Shown here one piece after another: positions 5,155 to 5,179 of a stretch of 5,179 bases of DNA. Position numbers and translations under genes: made by a program. A model generated the notes under the pieces. That model made no database searches. It worked only from the letters and a program-made list of their open reading frames with translations, and had not been told where the DNA came from. This stretch comes from CAJXTB01 sp047626195 (GTDB lineage: Bacteria > Myxococcota_A > UBA796 > GCA-2862545), in the NCBI GenBank assembly GCA_047626195.1, contig JBLHSN010000397.1:1-5179 (forward strand), read 5' to 3'. The first letter of the stretch is position 1. Each line of letters starts with the position of its first letter.

Positions 5155-5179
5155 ATGCGCTTCACTTCCTTGGCCCTCG
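5155..5179 (+). CDS. Start of a gene cut by the window edge, possibly exported
   Basis: Only eight codons are visible (MRFTSLAL). A positively charged second residue followed by hydrophobic residues resembles the start of a signal peptide, but this is too short to be sure. The AGAGG ribosome-binding site at good spacing and divergent orientation to the neighbouring lipoprotein gene support a real start. Function cannot be inferred. Confidence 0.5.

Overview
The window looks like chromosomal DNA of a Gram-negative bacterium with an outer membrane. It encodes two predicted lipoproteins, one predicted outer-membrane beta-barrel protein, a Hanks-type serine/threonine kinase, a polytopic VTT/DedA-type membrane protein and a PlsC acyltransferase. 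Fairly high GC, non-ATG starts (GTG, TTG), a eukaryote-like kinase and lineage-specific lipoproteins fit a deltaproteobacterial or Myxococcota/Bradymonadota-like organism. That placement is inference from style; no marker gene here fixes the taxonomy. I see no mobile element, CRISPR array, tRNA or rRNA.

Layout from left to right. Positions 1-1478 (minus strand) hold a probable two-gene operon. The VTT/DedA membrane protein is transcribed first; after a 20-bp gap comes the serine/threonine kinase, which runs off the left edge. A 125-bp divergent spacer separates this pair from a plus-strand secreted protein (1604-2227) with a signal peptide, an acidic patch and a beta-barrel-like body. That gene converges on plsC (minus, 2305-3063). 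A 471-bp spacer without a credible gene follows. It holds probable promoters facing both ways and phased T-tracts upstream of plsC. Next is a plus-strand lipoprotein (TTG start at 3535) that joins a coiled coil, a TPR-like helical stretch and a thioredoxin domain with a CPHC active site. It ends at a strong intrinsic terminator (4311-4353). A minus-strand lipoprotein of unknown function (4373-5038) converges on it. At the right edge the first eight codons of another plus-strand gene begin at 5155 behind a good ribosome-binding site.

Four of the seven genes act at or beyond the cell envelope, plsC makes membrane phospholipid precursors, and the VTT family is linked to lipid scrambling or small-molecule transport. 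The theme is envelope biogenesis and maintenance. However, the genes alternate in strand, so apart from the VTT-kinase pair they are probably separate transcription units. No obvious defence, secretion or biosynthetic system is visible. The items most worth a second look are the CPHC thioredoxin lipoprotein and the VTT-kinase pairing.
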